From assembly GCA_963682095.1 (NCBI GenBank), contig OY821763.1, positions 14,899,695-14,963,694 of the forward strand: a DNA stretch of 64,000 bases, in the 5' to 3' direction. The DNA comes from Potentilla sterilis (taxonomy: Eukaryota; Streptophyta; Magnoliopsida; Rosales; Rosaceae). Positions 1 to 12,400 of the stretch are shown here, piece after piece. The notes under the pieces are model-generated. The model saw only the letters and a program-made list of their open reading frames with translations, ran no database searches and was not told where the DNA came from. Both the position numbers and the translations under genes were made by a program. Within the stretch, counting starts at the first letter, position 1. Each line of letters begins with the position of its first letter.

Positions 1-789
1 AAGTTAAAGAACATTAGTGCATATGTTCCGATTTTGAATCTAAAAGTTTGGAAAATCTATTCCAACCGTCAGATATCACCGTTAAGATTAAATACATGTA
101 TGAAAAAAATTCCAACTACATCTGACAACGTTAAAGGCTCGATCAGGACGGTCAAACTGCAAAGTCAAACCTCTAAACGCTTTAAAACGGAAATTGGCCC
201 GTCTAAATGACGTTTTTTGGCCTGACCTTCAACAGAGAATAGTTTCAGATCGATGAGACGCAACTAATCGTATAAAAATTTCCCTCAAAATATTTACCGA
301 CCGTCAGGCTACCCATAGGAAAACGGAAGTAAAAAACAGCTAACCGCAACATTCGGCACACAGATTTTGTCGGAATCTTCCCATTTTTCAACCGTAGACG
401 TATTTCAATATTTCGGTCGTATCTTATTTCACGACACATTTGCATTTGAAGGATGAAGCAATGGTTTCGGTCAACATCCGGGCCAGGGGTTATAGCTGAC
501 GAATTACAGATCGTCGGCTATACTTTAGCCGACGACTTGCATATTAAATTACCCAGAATGGGCATTATAGCCGACGAAGTATGGTCCATTTCGTCGGCTA
601 TAATGCTTATCTGTCCGAAAATTTGCCGTTTACGGCCTGAAAATTGCCTATTTTACCTGATAAATTCCAGAACATCGCACAAACAATTCAATACAATTTC
701 CCATAAACTCGGAAAACGGTAATTAAGGACGAAAAATGTATTCATACATGCATGCACAATCGTATACAAATACATACATAAACAGTATA
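1..789 (-). other. CACTA-1 spacer downstream of TNP2, with internal subterminal-type repeats
   Basis: No gene is seen here. Between about 490 and 615 there are several copies of the GCCGACGA / TCGTCGGC motif that otherwise marks the element's ends. Positions 1-450 are closely similar to the equivalent spacer of CACTA-2 (about 54250-54690) and, in part, to a second tandem copy there (about 53880-54185). The short open frames in this stretch are not supported as genes. Confidence 0.7.
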
Positions 790-3700
790 TTAAGGATGAT
801 AATCAGAATCATCCTCATCACTTGAGTCAGACGTAGTATAGTAGTTAATATCTGGCAACCGGTGCTCGTACTCGTCATCTGAGTCATCGTCTGCCTGATA
901 TAGACGATTCGGATTAACATCATACATGGGCACCTGACCCCTAGGAAGTCGAACCACTCTGCCCGGCGTCACATTATTATCGCGGATGGTGGAGGATTCT
1001 GGAATGTCGCCGGCGTCCGGCTTTTGGTATGCGGTCGCTTCTTGACACTCTGTGCTCACACCAAGTGTGGTAGCACTGTATATGTCTCGCTGAGACACAT
1101 GGTTAACTACCTTCCACGTGCCTTTGTTCAATGGATCGTCAAGATAAAAGACTTTTTTGGCCGCTGTGGCGAAAACAAAGGGGTCATCTTCATACACACT
1201 AGTGGTGGTATTCACCGAAAGTATGCCGTACTGATCGATCCTTATGCGGTGCGGCCTAGTATCAAACCATCGACACTTGAACAAGTGGACTTTCATGCGG
1301 TTCCCATAAATGAGTTCAACAACTGACTGTAGGACACCGTAATAATCCACGCCCCCCTCTGCACCATCGACCATCACCCCACAATTCTGTGTTTTGCGTT
1401 CCCCGTCTCTAGCTTCACATATATACTTAACGCCGTTGACATCACACATTGGGCGGACTGTGGAAGATATCGGCTTCATCGACAACATCCTCAATTCCTC
1501 TGAGTAATTTGTATGACCACCCCTCGCAGCCACTTGCATCAGCTGAAAAATATAACTCAAATCACTTGGTGTGTTTATGATTAAAGAATAGGGATCTGTA
1601 AAAGAAAGCCATCTAATATATATATTTATACACTTACCCATTGTGGAAAATAGTCTGCAAACGTCGTGTTGTGGTACTCGACATCACCGCGAACTTCCTT
1701 ACAGTGAAGATGGGTTCGTTTCCAATATTGTACCTCCGGACAGTTTATTAGAACCCACCAGTGGGCAATCCCTACCTCATGGTCAGGCAACTTGTCCACA
1801 CCCTTGTTCTTGAAGCTTCCGTATGGTACAACAGAGTTGGCGACGATAGATAGGTTGAACTCGGGGTCATCTCGACTTGGATGTTGTGGGGGGTCCTCCA
1901 TCGCTCCCAAGTACAACTTGGCGTACGTTACACACTCATGCGCAATGTAAGCTTCAGCAATACACCCCTCAGGCGCAGATTTATTGTGCACATATTTCTT
2001 GTAGTCTCCAAGTTGTCTGCAAGGTTAACAAGTGCATGTTAAGAGCATGCAACTTTTATTTAAAAACATGTATAAATCAAATTTATGAATAACATGTACC
2101 TTTCGATGGGATACATCCAAGTGTAGTGTACGGGACCGGTAAGCAACAATTGTTGGGGAAGATGGATCATCAGGTGAGGCATGATGTCAAAGAAGTTTGG
2201 GGGAAATATCCTCTCGAACTTGCACAAGATAAAAACGATTTCCTCATGCATTCTCATGAGGTCTGATTTTCTAACTTCTGTAGCGCATAACTTCTGGAAG
2301 AATCTTGACAACGCCACCAACGGCTCAACCACTTCATCCTCCAAGTACGCTCGAATGAAAATAGGGAAGAGGCGTTGAAGCAGTACATGGCAGTCGTGAC
2401 TCTTCAATCCGTACATCTTCTTGTCTCGGTAGTTAACACACTTGCTTATGTTACCCGCATAGCCATAAGGATACCTGCATAGCCATTAACAACAATTAGA
2501 TTTCATGCATATATAGTCGTCCAACAACAGATGGATTCTTTAGGGAATACATGCCTAATAAAAAGTTACCTGACATTACTCAGCCATCCAAAGATTTCAT
2601 GTTTATGGTCCCTGGTGACGGTGTAAGGAGCTTGGGGCATTTTGCTCCTGCCCTCTCTCAACCACAAATGGTCCCGCAGTCCCATATTTCTCAGATCAAC
2701 GCGTGCCTTGGGGGTGTCTTTTGTTTTCTTCTCCCAATTCAAAACTGTGCCAACCACGGCTTCACCCACGTTCTTCTCTATATGCATGACATCCAGGTAG
2801 TATATGGTAGCCAACCTGGCCCAATAAGGAAGCTCCCATAAGATGCTCTTGTGTGACCAGAACCTATACCGATCCGGCCTCTCTGGAATCGTGCGCAACA
2901 CATCGGGATGATTGCTAAGCGGACCAAAGTCATACTCATTCAACACTGCCAATATTTCCTCCCCTGTCCATTGCTCCGGTGCCCAGCCCCTTTCTTCAGT
3001 CCCATCAAAAGCCTGTGCATCGTCCCTAAATGGATGGTCATGCGGAAGCCAACAACGGTGACGCATCTGGACAATCTTGCTGCAATGAGGACTGGAGCAA
3101 TCAACAGTCATGCACTCTGAACAAGCCCTGTAACCCCTGGTGACGCTGCCCGACAACATACCCCTCCCAGGAAAGTCACTGATCGTGCCAACAAGCATGG
3201 CATGCATCCGGAACATCTCATTTTTGAACTGGTCGTAGACTAGGTGGCCGTTCAGACTCAAGTACCGAAGCTCCTCAATTACGGGTCTCAAATACACATC
3301 GAGACACTTTCCCGGATAACCTGGGCCTGGAATCAACAATGTGAGCATGTTATATTCCTTCTTCATGCACATCCACGGTGGAAAGTTGTACGGAATCAAA
3401 ATAACTGGCCACACACTGTACTGAAGCTTTTTCTTGCCAAAAGGGTTGAAACCGTCGGATGATAGCCCTAGCCAAACATTTCAAACCTCTGATGCAAATT
3501 CAGGAAACTCCAACACATTCTTCTTCCAAGCCTCTCCGTCGGCGGGATGTCTAAGGGTGTCATCGTCAGGCACATTCCTCTCAGCCCACCATCTCATAGC
3601 TTTGGCCGTGAAAGCACACATGAACAACCGCTCAAGCCTATCAATCAGCGGGAAGTACCGAAGTATCTTCACAGCTTTCTTGTTCCCTTTAGGAGTGAAC

Positions 3701-4485
3701 TTATACCGCTCTGTATTGCATACTGGGCAGTATTCAAGATCTACAAGTCCTTCCCCGTAAAACAGAACGCAATCGTATCTGCATGCATGAATCTTGATGT
3801 AGGAAAGGCCGAGATCTTCAAGGATATGTCGCACCTTATGATGACTGGTAGGAAGCCGATGTCCGGGGGGCATCGCCCCACCCCATATCTTCAGCCAATC
3901 ATCAACCGATTTGACAGTGCTTTTGTTCTCCGTTTTGATCTTCATCACTCCCATGACAGATTCAAGGACAGTCTTACTGCATCCGGGGTAAAACGGAGTC
4001 TGTTGCAATGCGATCAGGTTGTTGTACTTTTCCATACCACTTGTGTTGACCGGTGATCGTGGTAATGGCTCGAGTGGCTCAATATCAGGGAAACACTTCA
4101 TCTCCGGAGGAGGGAGTTGCACATCTGGTGCTTCATCAAAGACACCGCTCTCACGAGGAAACATATCGTTGATCCAGTTCGTTGTTGGATCATTGGACGA
4201 ACTCCCTCTCTCGGCAAATTGTCCATGATCATGAGGACCCGCAAACTCTGGTTCACCGTGATAAATCCAATTAGTGTATAGGACCCAAAATCCATATCTA
4301 GCCAGGTGTTGCTCCACTGTCTCTATGGAAAACCGGTGTCGTGGGGTGGCACACTTGCACTTTTTACACGGACAATAATGAAGTGTAGTGTCTCCACAGT
4401 TAGCCATCACAAAATCCAGGAAACTCCTAACTCCATCATGATATGCCTGATCCCATCTTCCAAGGGTAATCCAACTCTTGTCCAT
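790..4485 (-). pseudogene. TNP2: CACTA transposase TNP2 (TNPD-like), one premature stop
   Basis: This is the transposase that binds and cuts the CACTA ends. The N-terminus (from 4485) has the transposase-associated domain with MDKSWITLGRW and the Cys-rich CPCKKCKC. The Transposase_21 core follows, with PPWMCMKKEYN, LIPGPGYPGKCLDVYLRP and LDVMHIEKNVGE. A DUF4218-type region (about 2475-2100) has GLKSHDCHVLLQRLFPIF and LPQQLLLTGPVHYTWMYPIE. The last exon (about 1555-790) has the DUF4216-type KCRWFDTRP and DPFVFATAAKKVFYLDDP. Likely exons are 4485-2571, about 2475-2100, about 2018-1640 and about 1555-790, with GT donors visible at each end. The single clear lesion in the long first exon is TGA at 3481-3483, where CACTA-2 has Arg; the frame continues unchanged on both sides, which fits a CGA to TGA transition. 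The identity is secure, and loss of function is inferred from the stop. Confidence 0.9.
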
Positions 4486-4581
4486 CCTGTAAATTCAAGA
4501 AATAAATATAGCTATATATAGATATGTATATATGCACGTACTACGTACGTACGTACGTACTAATTAATTAAAAAATTCATC

Positions 4582-4615
<34 letters not shown>

Positions 4616-4875
4616 TATATATATATATATATATACACACATGCATCCCTAAATTAATTAAAACATCGTCAATCTCCCTAATTAATTAAACACAATGTAT
4701 TTTTTATATATACCAACAATATATTTTTAATTACAATTAAATTAATTAATATATATATACATTTTTTCATCAAATTCATCTAAAATCACCTATAAATCAA
4801 CAATCAATCACTAATCTTCAACAAAACTTCAATTCTATCTAACTAACATATCAACCCATTAATAATCTCATCTCA

Positions 4876-4907
<32 letters not shown>

Positions 4908-5089
4908 CAAATTAATCACACATTTATTCTAATTAAACTCTAAATTAACACACCTATGCATATAACCAACTAAATCAACACACACAGCAATATACGTACC
5001 TTTCAAGCTTATGGCCGAGGTTTTGGACGATTTCAGAGCGTTTTCGAAATATTTTCGACGAATGAGCTCGCTGCTGCAGAATAGATCTG
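4486..5089. repeat. AT-rich 5' untranslated region of CACTA-1 with microsatellites
   Basis: There is no gene. Positions 4540-4640 hold short ACGT, CA and TA repeat runs, with further CA/TA runs near 4875-4906. CACTA-2 has the same kind of microsatellite-rich leader between its TNP2 start and its right end (61135-61445), so this is a family trait. Confidence 0.75.
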
Positions 5090-5321
5090 ATATAAGAGTT
5101 ATAGCCGACGAATACCCTCCTCGTCGGCTATAACCAAAAACTTTTCGTTGGCTATAGTTATAGCCGACGACGGCCGACGACTCGTCGGCTATAATATTAT
5201 AGCCGACGATGTGGCCGACGAAATAGTAATTCGTCGGCTATGACCCATTATAGCCGACTAAGTACTATTTCGTCGGCCGTTTTTTCCCATATCGTCGGCT
5301 ATAACCCCTTTTCTGGTAGTG
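5090..5321. repeat. CACTA-1 subterminal repeats and terminal inverted repeat
   Basis: Many copies of TATAGCCGACGA and its complement TCGTCGGCTATA occur in both orientations, ending in TTTTCTGGTAGTG at 5309-5321. In the CACTA superfamily such arrays are bound by TNPA-type proteins during transposition; that role is inferred from family knowledge. Confidence 0.9.
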
Positions 5322-5439
5322 ACGGGTGAGTTTTTTTGAGTGGAGAATCTGCGGCAGATTTGTGGAGCAGCCGCAGAGAGCGCTATTTTAGCTTGTCGCT
5401 GACCAGCGGTGGGGTTTTGTTTTCCTCCCCCTAGGTTAA

Positions 5440-7460
5440 ATGGCTTCTGGGAGCTCTGATGGGACTTCCGAATCGGCCGACAGACGTCCTGTGGTGGACG
5501 ATGAGGAGAGGTTGGAAGATTGGCTTGCTTCGGTTTTCCCGGAGTCCGAAGCCGCTGCCCGCTCCCGGGGCGAGGTCTCCTCGTCCGGGTCTCTGGGGCA
5601 TGAGAGCATTCCGCACGGGGTATCCTTTCTTGGTACTTCGCCCGTGAGTTACACTATCGGGAATGGGGAAGGGGTTGTTGTGTGTGATGAACCGGAGGGT
5701 ACTATGAGCCCCGCGGAGGTTACCGCCTTCCGGGAGACGTGGAGCATCCCGGATGAGGTGAAATTACGGTCACTGAATGCCGGGGAATCGGCCTGTAACC
5801 CGGAGGAGGGTTGGGTTGCTGTTCATAGGACCAATTTCGTCATGGGTTCTCCCTTCTGCTGCCAGATTTTGTGCAGTACATGCTCAGCGCTTTGCACGTG
5901 TCTCCTGCGCAGCTTCCCGGAAACCAGTGGAGGCAGCTGCTGAGCCTTGGTTGTCTGTACGAGCTGTCCAGGATGAGCATGCCGACGGTGAACGAGTTCC
6001 GGGCGTTGTATAGACTGTCCTTCTCGAAAAAGAAAGGGTGTCGGGGTTGTCTCACCTTTAGCGCCCGACACTTTCATCCTATCATCACCCATCTGCCTTC
6101 CTGGGTGGACAATAACTGGAGGAAGAAGGTGGTGCTGGCAGGTGGGAAGAGCCAGAAAAGGAGGAGGATGTACCGGGTTCCTGGTGCCTTCCAGCCCCTT
6201 GGTGACTAATCGTACGTACTGTCCGAGTTGGAGCGGGATAGGATTGCCACGATATTCGGGTGCTGGGACGGTCTTGAGCGAAGCTCTTACAACTTCATAC
6301 GACGGGAGGTGTTGGAGTACTGCTGTCTCAGGCAGGATCCCGGTGCGTAGCAGGGTTTTAGTCGTGACGTTCCCGCTGACTGAGTTGATACTAACCCTTT
6401 GTTTGTTCTGTAGGTGCATCTTCCCAGACGGTCGTCAAGCCCGGTAACACACTATCCATGGACGGTGAAGACCTTGTCTTGAGGTTGAAGGAGAAGGGGG
6501 AGGCCGTTTCGCGGACCTCGGTGGATCGAGAGTCTGGCCGGCTTACCGTCCACGCCGAACCGATGGCCTTGGATCTTGCGGATGACGCCTACATCTTGAG
6601 GCGTGTGAAGACTCATGCCGCAGCACCCTCTGCGGGACCCGGAAAATGTAAGACCATTGGAGGGCCACCAAAGGTTCCTGGTGGGACGGATAGGATTCCG
6701 TATCGACCGGGATCGGTCCCGCTCGTCACCAGGGTCTCCTTGACTGGCGCACAATCTTCTTCACCGGGTGACCTGGGTGAGAAGAGGCGGAGGATCATGG
6801 ACGTCCCGCCCTCTGCACTGGTGATCTGAACGACCGGTCGTCTGGTGAGAACTTGGCGAAAAGGCTCAAGTTGACCAGTGGTGCGACGAGTCCTGCTAGG
6901 GACAGAGCCGCTACTGCTTCAAGTTCTGCCGGTCAGCAGAGTAGCCCCGCTCCGGTGGAGGAACAGAGGAGGGGAGGTCCGAAGAGTCCCTTCGTTCGGA
7001 ACCTGGCGGAGGATGTGGCTGGCCTTAGTCTGGATAGGCCTGGGGCCTCTGGAGCCCTGTCAGGGGAGAATCGCCAGAAGAGCAAGGAGTTGGTCCTCCG
7101 GGTAAGAATTGTTTGGTGCTACGGTACCGCTCATAAAACTTCTGCAGGGTTTCGTTATTTTTTGTTGTTGTTTAATCAGCTCCCTATCGTTCTGTAGCTG
7201 TTGTACAATCTGTACCAGTCGGATCCGAGTGAGGAGCTGCCGGAACTGAAGAGGCAGGTGGCCGTTCTGACCGGAACCCGTGAGCGCCTGGAGGCTGAGA
7301 AGTCCAGGCTTGAGCGGGAGAAGGTCAGACTGGAGGAGAGGGCCAAGAGGCAGGTGGCCTGTGCTTGCCCTGGGGTTTGTCAGGATAGGGTTTCTGCTGC
7401 GGTTGGTTCCTCCGGCCAATTTCTGTTGAGTCTGTTTGGTTGGGTGCCTCGGTTCTAGCC
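5440..7460 (+). pseudogene. Opposite-strand accessory gene of the gypsy element, copy 1 (gypsy-type transposon protein)
   Basis: The protein resembles the putative gypsy-type transposon proteins (Transposase_28-like) of plant Tat-clade elements; its function is unknown. Exon 1 starts with MASGSSDGTSES and carries RLEDWLASVFPE and VVVCDEPEGTMSPAEV, then after a 1-nt frameshift near 5832 the core LPGNQWRQLLSLGCLYEL, MPTVNEFRALYRLSF, MPSWVDN-like LPSWVDNNWRKKVV and MYRVPGAFQPLGD. A TAA interrupts it at 6207-6209. Introns lie at about 6342-6413 and about 7101-7197, with GT/AG ends at the same places as in the copy at 33911. The end has the start of a coiled coil (ELKRQVAVLTGTRERLEAEK), then runs into foreign frame at a deletion. 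Several lesions make it a pseudogene. Confidence 0.8.
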
Positions 7461-7848
7461 CCGCTGGCTGGACTTGTTTTCTCGGGGGCCGGAAGGTACT
7501 CCTCCCGCTTCCTCTTCAGCAGGTGAACGCCATCTCGGCGATGCCCTTGTCTAGGTTCCGAACCCCGGCCGTCGCCGTTTTCCAGCAGTTAACGAACGTC
7601 CTTAGCTCTTCGCCGTGTGCCTGCCTGCAATTGAAGAGGACCGTCGATGTCCGGGCTCCTTCGACCCGGAGGATGAAGCGGCCGACAAACCGATCGGCCA
7701 GTTGCTCAAATGCCTCAATGGAGTTTGCCGGGAGATCATAGAACTAGCTAAGCGCCTCTCCGGACAGGTTTCCTGGAAGATGTTGCAACACACAGCATCG
7801 GAGTAGCCCTTGGCGCATGTTTGGGACCCGAAGCTATCCAAATGTTGG
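7365..7848 (-). pseudogene. gag fragment of the gypsy element, copy 1
   Basis: On the minus strand this matches the Retrotrans_gag region of the full element: CAKGYSDAVCCNIFQET, IEAFEQLADRFVGRFI-like LSNWPIGLSAASSSG (out of frame) and the FNCMQAPGE segment. It is joined abnormally to the end of the antisense gene and contains stops and frameshifts. It ends where the interspersed repeat at 7849 begins. Confidence 0.75.
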
Positions 7849-8070
7849 GTACTAAAGTTAGGATAAAGACTAAACGTCCAGTCGATCATTCAAAGTTCAA
7901 AAATACAGAAGTTTTGACTCCGTTAAACAGATAACAGTTCTGGGTACTAAAGTTAGGATAAAGACTAAACGTGAGGTATCAATATGAAGTTTGGTAAACG
8001 TGAAGTACCAATACTTATAATACTGGAAACATGAGGTACCATTGGGGATAATTTTCCTTTCCCTTATGTC
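7849..8070 (-). repeat. Interspersed repeat (MITE-like), copy 1
   Basis: About 220 bp, closely similar in reverse orientation to 47803-48005. It includes GGTACCTCA and GTACTTCACG-type modules, and a repeated block of about 30 bp (7849-7879 and again 7940-7970). Both copies in the window sit at the broken edge of a gypsy-derivative fragment. I see no coding capacity and no clear terminal inverted repeat or target duplication, so the class is not assigned. Confidence 0.6.
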
Positions 8071-8301
8071 TAAAGGTTGGTACATGTTAAAGTATGTACG
8101 TACATACGATTAGTGGAGATGTATAATATGAGAACATATGAAATATCTGGTATAGGACTACAGGACGGTAAAAAAAAAAAAATCGTATTTTTCCCGCCAA
8201 AATGACTCTAGCATTTTCCGCTCATTTTTTTAATTCCCATCTTCCCCACGCATAGAGACTCGCTTCTTTCTTCACTGTGCAGCTTTCTCAAGTTCCCAAA
8301 A
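8071..8301 (+). promoter_or_regulatory. Upstream region of the FANCJ-like gene
   Basis: AT-rich sequence with a short poly-A run (8171-8181) and a pyrimidine-rich stretch just before the ATG at 8302. There is no convincing TATA box. It is presumed to hold the promoter and 5' untranslated region because the first exon follows immediately. Confidence 0.35.
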
Positions 8302-9159
8302 ATGGCGGGAACAAACCCTAGAAGCTCGAAAGGAGCGTACCGCATCGGCGGCATCGACGTGGAGTTCCCGTACCACCCGTACGGCGCTCAGATGGTCTTC
8401 ATGAGCAGAGTCGTCTCTGCTCTCGATCGGGCCGTCAGGGACGGCCACTGCCACGCTTTACTCGAGTCTCCGACCGGCACCGGAAAATCGCTCTCTCTCC
8501 TCTGCTCGATTCTCGCTTGGCAGCAGAGCTTTAAGGCCAAGAACATGTACGCCAATCTCAGCTTTTGGCTCACGGCGGAGGCTTTGTTATTGAAGAGGAC
8601 AACTCTAGTGAGTTCAATTTGAGTGCTCAATTTTTGGTCTTGGTTTGGAATTACTGGAATTAGGTTACTGATGGGGGCAATTGTGGAATTCGAATTGTTG
8701 TTTTGTTGATTTAGGAGGTGTGATTTGAGGTTTTGCGTGATGGACTGTGTCGAAATTTTCTATTCATTTGTTAGGTTCCTGTGTTGATTTCAGAGAGTTC
8801 ACTGTGAATGGGTCTTGAATTGTTGCTTTTTTGATTCAATTGGAAATTTAGAGTTTTGTATGTCTGTTTTTGTAGGTGCTCATCTGTTGGAAAAGCCGGG
8901 GCCGTCTCAATCAGGCGAAACTCGGAAGAAGAAGGTAGCTCCTACCATATACTATGCGTCGTGAGTTGTTATTCGTAGTATCTTTTGTTACTGAACTAGT
9001 TTTTTAACATTGGAATGGTCACTAGTTTATAGGAAAAAGACAGGATGTGGATAATCTTTAGTAAACAAGGTGGTGTGGGGACTGATTTAGTTTTTATAGT
9101 CCAAGTTGAATTGAAGAATTAATAAACTTTAAAGTATTATGCAATGTTGGATTTCTTAG

Positions 9160-9373
9160 TGTTAGAGCAAATTCCTCTGAGCATTCATAGACATTAATTG
9201 TTGATTGTGTAACTGTAAATGTAGAAGTTATTATAGCTGTAGGATCAGTTTTGGTATCGTATCAATTACATCCACTGATTCTGTAATGGTTAATTACAAC
9301 CAGATCATACTTCCCCTATATATGTTGTATACTGTAAAGAACAAAATCAATACATTCAAAATCATTTTCTACA
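9160..9373 (+). repeat. Copia-1 5' LTR
   Basis: 214 bp, TG...CA, identical by eye to 13864-14077. Directly followed by the primer-binding site at 9374. A TATA-like CCCTATATATG is present near 9315, consistent with the LTR promoter. Confidence 0.95.
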
Positions 9374-9446
9374 TGGTATCAGCCTAAATCAGATCCTTAC
9401 CTGTTTTTTCTCCTTTGCTTCTTCCCCTTTCTGATTCTTCTGTGCC

Positions 9447-12400
9447 ATGGCCGATCCTTCCTTCACTCCTTCTCAAAATCCTTCCCAAATCATATACTCA
9501 CTGAAACCAATTACCTCACATGGCTTAACCAGATTCAGCCGTATCTCTATGGCACTGATCTTTGGGATTATGTTGATGGAACCATCCCTGAGCCTTCTTC
9601 TAAAACCACCACCACTCCCGCTACTGATACTGCACCTGCTAAGACTACTCTCACTCCAGAATACAAAAAGTGGTTTAAGGTTGATCAACAAATCGTCAGC
9701 CTTCTCCGCACCTCTCTCACTGAAAAAGTCTGTCAGCTCACCGTTGGCTTGACTACTTCCAAGGATATATGGGACTGCCTAGCTCGTAGTTACTCCCAAC
9801 GTTCCTCTGCTAGTGCTTCCAGTCTCAAATTGCAGCTATTTGATATCCAAAAAGGCTCCCAGTCTGTTGATGATTATCTCCGTCATGCGAAATCCATTGC
9901 TGATTCTTTGGCTGCCATCAACAAACCCGTCTCTGATGATGATCTCGTACTTGCCACTCTCCGTGGTCTTGGATCCGATTATCTCATGCTCAGCACTGCT
10001 TTAACTCAACATTCATCTCTTCCAGACTTCACTGAACTCCGGGCTCGGATCCTTGCCTTTGATTCTCAGCAGTCTCCCTCTTCCGTGCCTCATGCTACTG
10101 CTCTTTTCAATCAGGCTTCGCAATAGGCTCGCCGTGACTACCGTCCCCATTCCGGTGATTCTCGTGCTCCGACCGGCCGTAGTCGTTTCTCTCAATTTCA
10201 CAACCGTGGTCGCCGACCTGGTGCGCGTCCTCAATTCCAAGTTGGACGTTCTTCTTTTGGTGCGATCCCTAACCATCAGATGCAACACCAATATGGCCCT
10301 TTTACATCTCCAGCATGGGCTGCACGTCCTGATGGACTTCTTGGCCCTGCTCCAAATATGGGTGCTCCTCAGTGGTGTCCAAACTGTCATTCCAATCAAC
10401 ATGGTTTACATCAGTGTCCACATCGGTTCTCCGGACCCCAAAATGCTGCAGTTCCTTTTGCTGGTATGCACCATGTTGCTGATCCCACTTGGTACCCAGA
10501 TACGGGGGCTACCCACCATATGACTGCCATGCCGGTTAATAATCCACAACCTTATGATGGGCCACACAATGTTTATATGGGTAATGGGGATAGTATGCCT
10601 GTTTCTCATACCGGTACCATTCCTCTTTCCTTAGGCTCTTCTCAGTTTAGTTTAAACAATGTCTTTCAAATTCCATCACTCTGTAAAAATCTTCTTTCTG
10701 TTGCTCGTTTTACTAGAGATAATCGTGTCTTTTTCCTGTTTGCTCCTGATTTCTATCAAATTTATTGCTTACTCACTGGTCGTCTTCTTTTTCAGGGCCC
10801 CTGTAAAGATGGGCTATACCCACTCAACCTCTCCCATGTCTCTAGTCCTCCTCAAGCTCTTGCTTCTATCCACTCTTCCATATGGCACAATAGGTTGGGT
10901 CATCCGTCCTCAAACGTTCTTTCGCGTCTTGGTGCTACAATCAATTCCAAGTTGTCTTTTCGTTCCTTTTGTCGTGAGTGTGCGATGAGTAAATCTCATC
11001 AATTTCCTTTTCCTTCTAATAATGAGACTGCTGGTTCTCTTTTTCATGTAATTCATAGTGATGTATGGGAATCATCTGTCCTCTCTATTACTGGCTATAA
11101 ATATTATGTTGTCTTTACAGATGAATTTTCACGATACACTTGGGTTTATCCCATGCGTCGAAAAAATGAAGTGCTAACTCATTTCCAAACACTGGTGGCC
11201 TTGGTTCAAAACCTTTTTCATCACACCATCAAATTCCTTCAAAGTGATAATGGTACGGAATACATTAATAAGGCATTCTCTTCCTACTGTACCTCTTTGG
11301 GAATTCAACAGAGATTTTCTTGCCCCCATACACCACAACAAAATGGTCTTGCAGAACGCAAGCATCGTCATATCATTACCATGACTCGCAGTCTTCTCCT
11401 TACCTCTGGTGTCCCACAAAAATTCTGGGTTGAAGCAATATTGACTTCTGTCTATCTCATTAATATTTTACCCACACATACTCTTGACTGGGCTACTCCG
11501 CACACTCGTCTTTTTGGTCGTCAACCAAACTACTCCTATCTTCGGGTGTTTGGGTCCTCTTGTTTTCCTTATCTTGGGTCGTATTTCCCTAATAAACTTT
11601 CGGGTCGTAGCATCGAATGTGTTTTTCTTGGTTATTGTCCTCAACATAAGGGTTATCGATGTCTTGATCCAAACACTGGTCGTGTCTATGTGTCTAGGAG
11701 TGTCATCTTTAACGAAACAGTTTTTCCTTGTAAAACTATGCAGGTACACGATTCAGGCTCGCTGGAGTTCATTCTCTTATCCACCCACAAGCTCAGGCCC
11801 AAGTCTCTGCCTCCGATCCAGCCCATGACTCTACTGCCCTTATTGATGCTCCCAACAGAGCCATCGACACAACAAAGTCCTCTTCTTCATTGCAGGCAAC
11901 ATCGGAGCTCCCCCCACCGCTCCCCCTCCGCCGACCCGCTCATCCACCCCAGTCCTGACATACACCAGCCGACGGTCGCCCCCTCCCTCCGCTGACCCGC
12001 CACCGCACGATCTCACATTGGCGTTACCGCCCTTACCACCGATCTCATCTTCCTTTTCGTCTCTGCCACGGGCTCCTCCATCTTCACTCACCATCACCGC
12101 CTCCTCTGATGCGGCTCCACCGTCCGACGCCTCGCCGGTTCATCTTCCATCATCTGCCACTGATTCCAATCCATCTTCCTCCCCATATGGTGCAACTCAG
12201 ATTGGTCCTCGGACTCGTTCTCAAAATGGAATTGTTAAGCCCACTACCCTCCCTCAGGGTATGATCAAATACCCACTTCCAAAAGCTCTTGTCACTGTTG
12301 TTGAAACTGCAGAACCCACTTGTTATTCTCAGGCTTCCAAACATGGCATGTGGCGTGCTGCGATGAGCGAGGAAATCAATGCTTTACTCAAAAATAATAC

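Larger units (their letters stand above)
1..5321 (-). mobile_element. CACTA (En/Spm) DNA transposon 1, partial
   Basis: On the minus strand the element begins at 5321 with CACTACCAGAAAAGGGG, the classic CACTA terminus, followed by about 220 bp of inverted and direct copies of a TATAGCCGACGA motif, as expected of subterminal transposase-binding repeats. A TNP2 transposase gene follows at 4485-790, then a repeat-bearing spacer. The other end lies left of position 1. Positions 1-450 match about 54250-54690 inside the second CACTA of this window, so the missing part should carry a TNPA/Ptta-like gene as that element does. The element abuts a gypsy-derivative fragment at 5322 and was probably inserted into it. 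Its 3-bp target duplication cannot be checked because the left end is absent. Confidence 0.93.
5322..7848 (-). mobile_element. Deleted fragment of the non-autonomous gypsy (Tat-like) element, copy 1
   Basis: This stretch matches the internal part of the complete element at 31205-38875: the opposite-strand gene (5440-7350 here, 33911-35790 there) followed by gag in reverse (7365-7848 here, about 36835-37470 there). Strand is given as the gag direction. Compared with the full copy, about 1 kb is missing at about 7351, joining the antisense gene directly to gag, and a second deletion lies near 7525. No LTR is visible. The left side is cut by the CACTA-1 end at 5321 and the right side stops at the repeat beginning at 7849. 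Confidence 0.85.
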
